A DNA stretch of 64,000 nucleotides from Ilyobacter_A sp963675185 (lineage in GTDB: Bacteria > Fusobacteriota > Fusobacteriia > Fusobacteriales > Fusobacteriaceae). The position numbers and the translations under genes were made by a program. The notes below the pieces were generated by a model that did not search any database, was not told the DNA's origin, and saw nothing but the letters and a program-made list of their open reading frames with translations. Shown piece after piece: positions 8,860 to 16,050 of the stretch (the stretch's first letter is position 1; each line of letters starts with the position of its first letter). The DNA lies in contig CAXXOH010000001.1 in assembly GCA_963675185.2 (NCBI GenBank), positions 186,001-250,000 of the forward strand, in the 5' to 3' direction.

Positions 8860-8925
8860 TTGTGCTGTAGCACAATCATTTTTAGGTTAATGTACATTGT
8901 AATTTATTTGAAAAAGAACTAAAAT
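8860..8925 (+). promoter_or_regulatory. Palindrome-promoter module, copy 3
   Basis: The perfect palindrome TTGTGCTGTAGCACAA (8860-8875) is followed after 21 bp by TTGTAA (8897-8902), a 17-bp spacer and TAAAAT (8920-8925). The spacing is identical to copies 1 and 2, and sequence beyond the -10 (ATcATAT) is still shared with copy 1. It now points at the decayed UPF0173 copy and, further on, at the GABA permease gene. Confidence 0.7.
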
Positions 8926-8959
8926 AGATCATATAGAAACATGAGAGCACAGATATCTT

Positions 8960-9087
8960 GATAAAAGTCATATAATAGATACTTTAGAACTTGCAAACAA
9001 TTAAGCATGGAGATCTGCTATTACATTGATGAACAAAGGTAAATGCTTACTCTGTGCATGCTAGATTTAGGGTTACATTTGAATTTT
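8960..9087 (+). pseudogene. Decayed second copy of the UPF0173 hydrolase gene
   Basis: Pieces of the intact gene at 977-1657 can be read in order: DKSHIIDTLELANN (compare HKNHLGDAIELAKN), SMEICYYIDEQ (compare NMEICYYLDKH), then in another frame VNAYSVHARFRVTFEF (compare VKTHSLGTGSRVEFEF). DNA identity is high around ATGGAGATCTG. Stops, a deletion of about seven codons and a frameshift show it is dead, and both ends of the gene are missing. It follows module copy 3 just as the intact gene follows copy 1. Confidence 0.85.
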
Positions 9088-9130
9088 AGTCCTTAAAAAA
9101 TAGTTAGTAGAAATATTAAAAAAAACTTTA

Positions 9131-9159
9131 TTGACATAATTTTTTTTTTAATATATAAT
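9131..9159 (+). promoter_or_regulatory. Consensus promoter for the GABA operon
   Basis: TTGACA (9131-9136), a 17-bp spacer rich in T, and TATAAT (9154-9159) match the housekeeping sigma consensus exactly. It is the strongest promoter between the PucR gene and the permease and would start transcription near 9166. Confidence 0.75.
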
Positions 9160-9714
9160 CAGACAAATGAAACTAAACAAAACTTTAATTGTAATATATA
9201 CTTAAAAAACACATTTCTAGTCTTTCTAAAATTTCACATCTTTTCGTTTTATCATTTCAAAGTCTAATTTTTTTTAACTTTAAAACTTCAATCTAGGATT
9301 TAACCGATATATTGTATTTTGTTGCAATTCTTTTGATAATTAGAATCAGCATATTTCTTATCTGAATTATCTTTTTTTCTTTTTTAAATAATCTTTAACA
9401 TTTCAATCAATTTTATTTTTTTAAATCAACGATATTTCTTAATTTTATCAAGGTAATATAAAATTTCATTTCTTTTCCGACTTATTTAACTTTTTGGTTA
9501 AAATAATTAATTTATAAACTTTTCATTTCCGTTTTGCATATTTTGTTTTTAAATTTATTTTTAGGAATAATCTTCAAATTTATAGCACTGTTTAGTTAGC
9601 ATAGCTTATTTATATATATTAGGCAGTTTTTAGAAATTATTTGGAATAATTTAGGTGTGTATGTAAATTTTTTAAAATAAAACTTTAATTAAAAAATAGA
9701 GAGGAGAGTTAAAT
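9160..9714 (+). other. Long AT-rich leader ahead of the permease gene
   Basis: About 550 bases separate the consensus promoter from the permease start. The plus strand is strongly pyrimidine/T-rich and has no stable hairpin or open frame that I can support. It may be an untranslated leader, or there may be further promoters nearer the gene. Confidence 0.45.
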
Positions 9715-11127
9715 ATGGCAAATCAAGAAACATTTGAAAGAGTATTATCAAAAAAAGATGTATTGGCACTTGCATTTGGTGCAATGATAGGATGGGGATG
9801 GGTAGTATTAGCAGGTAGCTGGGTAAAAACAGCTGGTCCTTTAGGAGCAATGCTTGCATTCCTAATGGGTGGAATAATGGTTTTATTTGTTGGCCTTACT
9901 TATGCTGAACTTACTTCTGCAATGCCTAAGTGTGGAGGAGAGCATGTATTTACTTTAAGAGCTCTTGGGGCGAATGCCTCATTTCTCTGTACATGGTCTA
10001 TTATACTGGGATATATATCAGTGGTGGCATTTGAAGCAGTGGCATTTCCTACGGTATTGGAATACCTAATACCAGGATATATTCAAGGTAAAATGTACGC
10101 GGTAGCTGGATATGATGTATATTTCACTTGGGTATTGGTTGGTATGGTCAGCTCAATTCTAATAACAGTAATCAACTATTTTGGGGTAAAACCTGCTGCA
10201 TTTTTACAAGGAGTACTTACACTTATAATAGCAGCTGTAGGTTTAAGTTTCTTTGGAGGAGCAGTTGCTAATGGTGATGTGGCAAACGTTCAACCTCTAT
10301 TTGTAGACGGTGGTAAAGGAATTTTGGCAGTAGCAGTTATGACACCATTTATGTATGTCGGATTTGATGTTATACCTCAGGCGGCAGAAGAGATAAATTT
10401 ACCATTTAAGAAAATAGGTCAAATTTTAATACTTTCAGTAGTTATGGCAGTCGTATGGTACATAATGATTATTTATGGAGTATCGTTAGCTATGGATAGT
10501 AATTCAATGGCAGCTTCAAAACTTGTAACTGCCGACGCTATGAAAGCAGTATTCTTTAACAGCCCTTTAGCTTCTAAAATAATGGTTTTAGCAGGAATAG
10601 GTGGAATTATAACAAGTTGGAACTCATTCTTCGTTGGTGGAAGTAGAGCAATATACTCAATGGCTGAATCAAAAATGCTGCCTGAATTTCTTGCAAAATT
10701 ACACCCAAAATATAAAACACCAGTAAATGCAGTACTTTTAATAGGTGTAATATCAACATTAGCTCCGCTTTTAGGTAGAAAAATGCTGGTTTGGCTTGTT
10801 GATGCAGGTGGATTTACAATAGTTATAGCTTATCTTCTTGTAGTAATTTCTTTCTTAGTACTAAGAAAGAAAGAACCTGAAATGGAAAGACCATATAAAA
10901 TTAAGCATGGTGTCTTTGTAGGATCAGTAGCAGCAATATTAAGTGGAGCTTGTATATTCCTTTACCTTCCTGGAGCTCCATCAGCATTAGTACCTTTTGA
11001 ATGGTTCATTGTACTTGGATGGTTTGTACTAGGAGCGATCTTCTATGCATGGGCTAGAATGTCTTATTCAGATTTTGGGAAACATGCAGAAGAACATGAA
11101 GAGAATCTTGCAGCACAACCTGAATAA
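9715..11127 (+). CDS. APC-family amino acid permease (probable GABA importer)
   Basis: 470 residues with about 12 hydrophobic segments. The N-terminal family signature is in TM1 (ALAFGAMIGWGWVVLAGSWV), and TM6 (MTPFMYVGFDVIPQAAEEIN) is the substrate-binding region of APC carriers. A charged, His-rich tail ends the protein. It is a cytoplasmic-membrane carrier for amino acids or related amines. Because the next genes convert 4-aminobutyrate to 4-hydroxybutyrate, GABA is the likely substrate, but the sequence alone does not prove it. GGAGAG stands 8 bases before the ATG. A short hairpin separates it from the aminotransferase gene. Confidence 0.88.
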   Translation: MANQETFERVLSKKDVLALAFGAMIGWGWVVLAGSWVKTAGPLGAMLAFLMGGIMVLFVGLTYAELTSAMPKCGGEHVFTLRALGANASFLCTWSIILGYISVVAFEAVAFPTVLEYLIPGYIQGKMYAVAGYDVYFTWVLVGMVSSILITVINYFGVKPAAFLQGVLTLIIAAVGLSFFGGAVANGDVANVQPLFVDGGKGILAVAVMTPFMYVGFDVIPQAAEEINLPFKKIGQILILSVVMAVVWYIMIIYGVSLAMDSNSMAASKLVTADAMKAVFFNSPLASKIMVLAGIGGIITSWNSFFVGGSRAIYSMAESKMLPEFLAKLHPKYKTPVNAVLLIGVISTLAPLLGRKMLVWLVDAGGFTIVIAYLLVVISFLVLRKKEPEMERPYKIKHGVFVGSVAAILSGACIFLYLPGAPSALVPFEWFIVLGWFVLGAIFYAWARMSYSDFGKHAEEHEENLAAQPE

Positions 11128-11202
11128 TTAATAACAGAATATAAAACATAAAAGATTAAAAAATGGGCAAAATTAATAAATTACACTAATATAGTAAAAA
11201 GA

Positions 11203-11228
11203 CACTTAAGTTGTGAGATGCTTAAGTG
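11203..11228 (+). other. Short hairpin between permease and aminotransferase genes
   Basis: CACTTAAG and CTTAAGTG form an 8-bp stem with a 10-base loop and no T-run after it. It is more likely an mRNA processing or stability element than a terminator, allowing different levels of the two proteins. Confidence 0.4.
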
Positions 11229-11268
11229 GTGAGTGAAAAAATTAAAATGTATATTGGAGGTTTTAGTA

Positions 11269-12612
11269 ATGATTTTAGAAAAAAATGCAAAAATTTCAAC
11301 AGCAATTCCAGGTCCTAAATCAAAGGAACTTTTAGAAAAAAGGCTTAAGTATGTTGCAAGAGGGGTAAGCTACTCTACAGAGGTATTTGTAGACGAAGCC
11401 AAAGGTGCCCTTATAAAAGATATCGACGGTAATGTATTCGTTGACTTTGCATCAGGTATAGGTGTACAGAACGTAGGTCATTGTGATGATGACGTAGTAG
11501 AAGCAATAAAAGCACAAGTTGAAAAAAATATACATAGTTCTTTCAACGTTGCAATGTACGAACAATACGTTGATTTAGCAGAAAAACTTGTTTCGGCAAC
11601 TCCTGGAGATTATGCTAAAAAAGCTTTGTTTATAAACAGTGGTGCTGAAGCTGTAGAAAATGCTATTAAAATCGCAAGAAAATATACAGGTAAACCAATG
11701 ATATTATCATTAGAGAATGCGTTTCATGGAAGAACTTATATGGCTATGACACTGACAAGTAAAGTAAGACCTTATAAATACGGTTTTGCGCCATACAATA
11801 GTGATACTCACAAGATCCCATCACCTTACTGTTATAGATGCCCATATGGAAAACAAAATCCAGGTTGTAATCTAGAATGTGCTCAAAAATTAAGAGACCT
11901 ACTTAAAGGTGAATTATCAGCAGATATGATTGCTGCTTTAATTGTGGAGCCTATACAGGGTGAAGGTGGTTTCATAGTTCCTCCAAAAGGATATTTACAA
12001 GAACTCCAAAAAATATGTAATGAACACGGAATACTATTCATAGTAGATGAAATTCAAGCAGGATTTGGTAGAACAGGTAGCCTTTTTGCCTCTGAGCAGT
12101 TCGAAGTTGAGCCTGATATGATAACAATGTCAAAATCACTTGCTGCAGGAATGCCGTTAAGTGCTGTTATCGGAAGAGAAGAAATAATGGAAAATCCAAT
12201 TGTAGGATCTATAGGCGGTACTTTCAGCGGAAACCCTGTTTCTTGTGCAGCCGGATTAAAAGTTCTGGAAAAAATAGAAAAGGACAACCTTTCTGAAAAA
12301 GCGAACGCTATCGGTGAAAAAATAAAATCAAGACTTTCTGAAATGCAGAAAAAATACCCTGTTATAGGAGACATCAGAGGACTTGGTGCAATGTGTGCAG
12401 TTGAGTTTATAAAAGATCCAGAAACAAAAGAGCCCAACAAGGAGATAATAGGAAAAATAACTAAAGAGAGTCTTCAACAAGGAGTAATATTCCTAAGTGC
12501 AGGAATTTATGGGAATGTTCTTAGATTCCTTCCACCATTAGTAATGACAGATGAGCAGTTGGAATACGGTTTAGATGTTTTAGAGAGATCTATTGAGAAA
12601 GCTTTGGTTTAG
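11269..12612 (+). CDS. gabT: 4-aminobutyrate aminotransferase
   Basis: Class III PLP aminotransferase of 447 residues. The start is placed at ATG 11269, 8 bases after GGAGG; an upstream in-frame ATG at 11233 lacks such a site. Blocks include FINSGAEAVENAIKIARKYT, the VDEIQAGFGRTG aspartate motif and the PLP lysine in MSKSLAAGMP (K289). The cysteine-bearing PYCYRCPYG segment is seen in bacterial GabT. It transfers the amino group of GABA to 2-oxoglutarate, giving succinate semialdehyde and glutamate. The next gene reduces the semialdehyde, and GdhA can regenerate 2-oxoglutarate. 5-aminovalerate or another omega-amino acid remains possible as substrate. Confidence 0.92.
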   Translation: MILEKNAKISTAIPGPKSKELLEKRLKYVARGVSYSTEVFVDEAKGALIKDIDGNVFVDFASGIGVQNVGHCDDDVVEAIKAQVEKNIHSSFNVAMYEQYVDLAEKLVSATPGDYAKKALFINSGAEAVENAIKIARKYTGKPMILSLENAFHGRTYMAMTLTSKVRPYKYGFAPYNSDTHKIPSPYCYRCPYGKQNPGCNLECAQKLRDLLKGELSADMIAALIVEPIQGEGGFIVPPKGYLQELQKICNEHGILFIVDEIQAGFGRTGSLFASEQFEVEPDMITMSKSLAAGMPLSAVIGREEIMENPIVGSIGGTFSGNPVSCAAGLKVLEKIEKDNLSEKANAIGEKIKSRLSEMQKKYPVIGDIRGLGAMCAVEFIKDPETKEPNKEIIGKITKESLQQGVIFLSAGIYGNVLRFLPPLVMTDEQLEYGLDVLERSIEKALV

Positions 12613-12655
12613 AAATTAGAGGAGTTAAACTACTATCAATGAAAGGCAGAGTGCT

Positions 12656-13774
12656 ATGAGACTATTTAAATTACAACCTGAAATTCATAAATTCACTACA
12701 TTTTCAGAATTCACAGAGGGGTTTGACATCGGAGAGAGAGATCTTATCGTTGTTAACAACTCCATCTATGACAAATTCATAAAAGAGCTGGATCTAAAAA
12801 GTATATTTATCTCACCAAAAAAATACGGCAGCGGAGAACCTTCCGATGAAATCATAGACAAGGTGCTGGAAGAGGCTTCCAAGTCTGAATATGACAGGAT
12901 AATAGCCATAGGCGGAGGAGCCGTAATGGATATAGCCAAATTTTTGGTGCTGGAGGGTGCGGAAAAAACCCTCGATATATTCGAGAGGAAGATAGAGTTT
13001 AAAAAGGTAAAAGAGCTTGTTGCTATTCCTACTACCTGCGGTACCGGAAGTGAGGTTACTTCATTTTCAGTGGCCGAGATAAAGTCTAAGGGGACAAAGA
13101 TGGGCATAGGTATAGACGAGTTCCTGCCAGACCATGCTGTATTAATACCGGAACTGCTGTCAGATATACCGTATAAATTCTTTGCCTTCAGTACCTTAGA
13201 CGCCCTTGTGCATGCAGCGGAATCCTTTGTTTCACCAAAGTCTAACCCATATACAGAGATATTTGCTGAAAAAGCTATAGAGCTAATACTCAAGGGGTAC
13301 AAATATATAGCACAAAATGGTGAGGACAGCTATAGAGAGATAATAGAGGATTTCCTTATAGGCAGCAACTACGCAGGGATAGCATTTGGAAATACCGGCG
13401 TGGGGGCTGTGCATGCCCTATCGTACCCACTTGGCGGGAAATACCATGTGGCACACGGAGAGTGCAACTATGAGTTTTTCACACCGGTTTTTAAGGCTTA
13501 TGTAAATTTAGCGCCAGAGGGGAAAATAAAACAGTTTAATGACCTCGTGGTAAAAGTTCTGGACTTAGAAGCTGGCAGCGATGTATACGCAGCACTAGAC
13601 CAACTGCTTGGGAAAATCTGGGGAAAAAGAAAACTGAGCAGCTTTGGCATGCAGGAAGGCGAGATCTTAGAGTTTGCCGAAAGCGTAATTGAGAAACAGC
13701 AGAGGCTTTTAAGCAACAACTATGTTCTGTTAGACAAGGAAAAAATGGTAGATATCTACAGAAGCCTTTTTTAA
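12656..13774 (+). CDS. 4-hydroxybutyrate dehydrogenase (iron-type alcohol dehydrogenase)
   Basis: 372 residues, the length of the Clostridium 4-hydroxybutyrate dehydrogenase, which this resembles throughout. NAD-binding motifs IAIGGGAVMDIAKF and PTTCGTGSEVTSFSV are present. The metal ligands Asp and His are in STLDALVHAAES, with two further His in GAVHALSYPLGGKYHVAHGE. It reduces succinate semialdehyde to 4-hydroxybutyrate, the step after GabT in GABA fermentation to butyrate. The later enzymes (CoA transferase, 4-hydroxybutyryl-CoA dehydratase) are not in this window. It follows gabT by 43 bp and ends before a good terminator, so the permease, gabT and this gene form one operon. Confidence 0.88.
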   Translation: MRLFKLQPEIHKFTTFSEFTEGFDIGERDLIVVNNSIYDKFIKELDLKSIFISPKKYGSGEPSDEIIDKVLEEASKSEYDRIIAIGGGAVMDIAKFLVLEGAEKTLDIFERKIEFKKVKELVAIPTTCGTGSEVTSFSVAEIKSKGTKMGIGIDEFLPDHAVLIPELLSDIPYKFFAFSTLDALVHAAESFVSPKSNPYTEIFAEKAIELILKGYKYIAQNGEDSYREIIEDFLIGSNYAGIAFGNTGVGAVHALSYPLGGKYHVAHGECNYEFFTPVFKAYVNLAPEGKIKQFNDLVVKVLDLEAGSDVYAALDQLLGKIWGKRKLSSFGMQEGEILEFAESVIEKQQRLLSNNYVLLDKEKMVDIYRSLF

Positions 13775-13824
13775 ATATAACAATAACCTTATTTTGGAAA
13801 TAACATAGAAGTACCTTCCGTTAT

Positions 13825-13852
13825 AAAAGGGCTCCCGCAAGGGGGCTCTTTT
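13825..13852 (+). terminator. Terminator of the GABA operon
   Basis: AAAAGGGCTCCC and GGGGGCTCTTTT pair over 12 bases with two G-T wobbles around a GCAA tetraloop, and the arm ends in TTTT. It lies 50 bp after the dehydrogenase stop. Confidence 0.85.
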
Positions 13853-13962
13853 ATATATAGGACATTTTATAAAGTAAAAAAAGATATAAAGGAAATCTTT
13901 CTATTATGTAGAAAAATTTATCTGTAAACTTTTAACTTAGAAGATAAAATGGGGAGGTTAGT

Positions 13963-14241
13963 ATGTCGGATAAAATGTGTTCAATGTACAAAAAAGCAGA
14001 CAAAGATATGGAAAAATATTTGAAAAAAGTAGGAGACGGGAGATATGTTTGCAAAAAGTGCGGCAGGTTTGCCCAAGATAAAAAGAATCTCTGTAAACCG
14101 GTGGAAGTTGGGAAGCAATTTTCAACGCATGAATCTGAGGATACAGAGAAACAGGAAACTGGAAAGCTCAAAAATCTCAGCGTCTCTGAGTTTAAAGAAA
14201 TACTCCATGAAGAATTGGAGGCTTGCATGAAAAAAGAGTAG
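13963..14241 (+). CDS. Small zinc-ribbon-like hypothetical protein
   Basis: 92 residues. The region YVCKKCGRFAQDKKNLCKPV gives a CxxC pair followed by a third Cys about 12 residues later, a partial zinc-ribbon pattern. The ends are charged and likely helical (ADKDMEKYLKKV at the start, EILHEELEACMKK at the end). GGGGAGG lies 7 bases before the ATG. It stands alone between two terminators. The antisense frame over the same DNA is less likely because it lacks such a site. No function can be assigned. Confidence 0.65.
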   Translation: MSDKMCSMYKKADKDMEKYLKKVGDGRYVCKKCGRFAQDKKNLCKPVEVGKQFSTHESEDTEKQETGKLKNLSVSEFKEILHEELEACMKKE

Positions 14242-14266
14242 CGGTTAAAGCTCGGGAACCTGTATT

Positions 14267-14320
14267 ATAAAGATAAAACCTCCGTCTAGAGGATCCTCTA
14301 GACGGAGGTTTTATCTTTAT
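14267..14320. terminator. 54-bp perfect palindrome, bidirectional terminator
   Basis: Two 27-base arms around the centre GGATCC are exact reverse complements. The inner stem AACCTCCGTCTAGAG is GC-rich and the outer parts are A/T runs on both sides. It lies between convergent genes (ending at 14241 and 14338) and can terminate both. Confidence 0.85.
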
Positions 14321-14337
14321 GTATTTTCTATAAACTA

Positions 14338-15843
14338 CTACTGTTTTTTGACAACCTTTATGGATTTTCCGAATACCTCCTTGAATCTCCTACTGGAAAA
14401 AAGTAGTTTGCTGATTTGAATATCTAGCACATCCATCTCCTCTACGTGGAATATGATATCTTTATCCTGTATCTCAACATAGAACCGAAGTTTCTCAAGC
14501 ACAAACACCCTGTTGAATATTTTCGAAAGCTTTAGGACTACAGCTAGCTTGTCTATCAGCTGTACATCCGATTTACTTAATATGTCGGAGTAGTCCAGAT
14601 GGAGGCTGTTCCTTTTTTCCTGCTGTGAAACCATGAGTGCGGCCATTAGGAGATTTTTATGCGATATACCGTTTAGACCGGAGTTGAGTATCATGTAAAA
14701 AGAATGCAGAGGATAGTCGTAGTAGTTTACATTGACACCGCTCCTGCCAAAGTAACAGGCAGTTTTTAATATTTTGTGGTCTATATCCTCTATGCCATGC
14801 AGCGGGGTAAGTTCCTGAAAAATTTTTTCGAAAATACTAAAGGTGTTCTCACCTGTTTCCACGGATAGGTTGTAATTTTCTGTTATGCTGTGCAGGGAGT
14901 ATTTGTATACGTCTTCTATCCCCTTCCCTATCTGGTCCAAATGGGAGTAGAGAAACCCTTCCCTTATTCCGGAGCCGCTTATAGTGAGTTTCTGGATTCC
15001 TGTGTGGCTCAAAAGGCAGTTTACTGCGCAGGCGGCTCCGACAAATATATCGGCCCTGCTCTTTGCAAGCCCCTCAACCTCGAGTTTTTCCTTGTAGCTT
15101 TTCTTTTTTAAAAAATTGTATACCAGTGTCACATCCGTGGCAGCCATCTGGTAGTCGTGGAGCAGGTTTAGTGGATATTGCCGGATAGAGGAATGGACCT
15201 TTGCAAGGTTTCTCACGGTGCCACCCACCCCCACAAGCGGAATTCCTTGCAGATTTTTCAACCATCCAACCCTTTCGTATTCAGAAAATATCTGTCCTTT
15301 TAGCCGGGCCTCATCTGTTTTTTTTAGTGGGTTTTTCACATCGGATATCTGGGATAGTGTAACGGAACCAAAATTAAGGCTGATAGACTCCACTATCTTT
15401 TTTTCCCTGAAAAGTACCAGCTCCGTACTAGCTCCGCCCATATCCATGAGCAGGCCTTCTTTTATGTCCAGGCTGTTTACTGCCCCCAGGTATGAAAATC
15501 TGGCCTCATCCAATCCAGAGAGTACAATGACATCTAAGCCTAGCTGGTTTTTAACCGGAATCAAGAATTCCTTGGAATTCTCTGCATTTCTCACGGCGGC
15601 TGTGGCAAATGTGACGATCTCGTCTACGCCATAGTTTTCGCATATACCCTTGAAAAGCCTTAGAGTATTTATAGCTAGGTTTATTTTTTTTATCTTTAAT
15701 ACTCCTGTATTGTGGAAACCCTCTCCTAGCCTAACCGTTTCTTTTATATCTTCTATGACCTTGAAATGTTTTGTAGGAGATATTTCAAATATAACTAGCC
15801 TTATGGAGTTTGAACCCACGTCTATTATGCCTATCTTTTTCAT
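14338..15843 (-). CDS. Exopolyphosphatase / pppGpp phosphohydrolase (Ppx/GppA)
   Basis: 501 residues. The ASKHA ATPase-fold part (about 1-300) keeps all family motifs: IIDVGSNSIRLVIFE (phosphate 1), ATAAVRNAENSKEF, VLSGLDEARFSYLG and LLMDMGGASTELVLF (phosphate 2). It should release phosphate from polyphosphate or convert pppGpp to ppGpp. The C-terminal part aligns with the HD-domain region of such proteins, but the HD metal motif is gone (TACYFGRSG where the neighbour at 16051 has AAIFHDMGK). It is divergent from the ppk operon across 207 bp. The choice between Ppx and GppA activity cannot be made from sequence. Confidence 0.9.
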   Translation of the reverse strand: MKKIGIIDVGSNSIRLVIFEISPTKHFKVIEDIKETVRLGEGFHNTGVLKIKKINLAINTLRLFKGICENYGVDEIVTFATAAVRNAENSKEFLIPVKNQLGLDVIVLSGLDEARFSYLGAVNSLDIKEGLLMDMGGASTELVLFREKKIVESISLNFGSVTLSQISDVKNPLKKTDEARLKGQIFSEYERVGWLKNLQGIPLVGVGGTVRNLAKVHSSIRQYPLNLLHDYQMAATDVTLVYNFLKKKSYKEKLEVEGLAKSRADIFVGAACAVNCLLSHTGIQKLTISGSGIREGFLYSHLDQIGKGIEDVYKYSLHSITENYNLSVETGENTFSIFEKIFQELTPLHGIEDIDHKILKTACYFGRSGVNVNYYDYPLHSFYMILNSGLNGISHKNLLMAALMVSQQEKRNSLHLDYSDILSKSDVQLIDKLAVVLKLSKIFNRVFVLEKLRFYVEIQDKDIIFHVEEMDVLDIQISKLLFSSRRFKEVFGKSIKVVKKQ

Positions 15844-16050
15844 TGCATCCCCTCCTTATTTAAAGTATATTCAATGAAAAGTCAGTTGGCAAATTTATTT
15901 GTATATATTTGCAGGAATAAGGCAAAATATTCCATAAAAGTCATATATTAATGTAAAAATCTTGTAATATTTTTGTTTTAAAGGAAAGCATAGGCTAAAA
16001 TTAATAATAAGATATTAAAAACTTCAACTTTAACAGAAAGGGGCGAATTA

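Noticed and set aside
9160..9714. Riboswitch in the permease leader
   Set aside because: No conserved aptamer-like stems were seen; the region is a low-complexity T-rich stretch.
12054..13302. Long open frames antisense to gabT and 4-hydroxybutyrate dehydrogenase
   Set aside because: They are rich in Ser/Phe/Ile, lack ribosome binding sites and family motifs, and mirror the codon pattern of the clearly real genes on the other strand.
15218..15634. Open frame of 138 codons opposite the Ppx gene
   Set aside because: It is antisense to conserved ASKHA motifs, has no ribosome binding site and looks like a shadow of codon bias.
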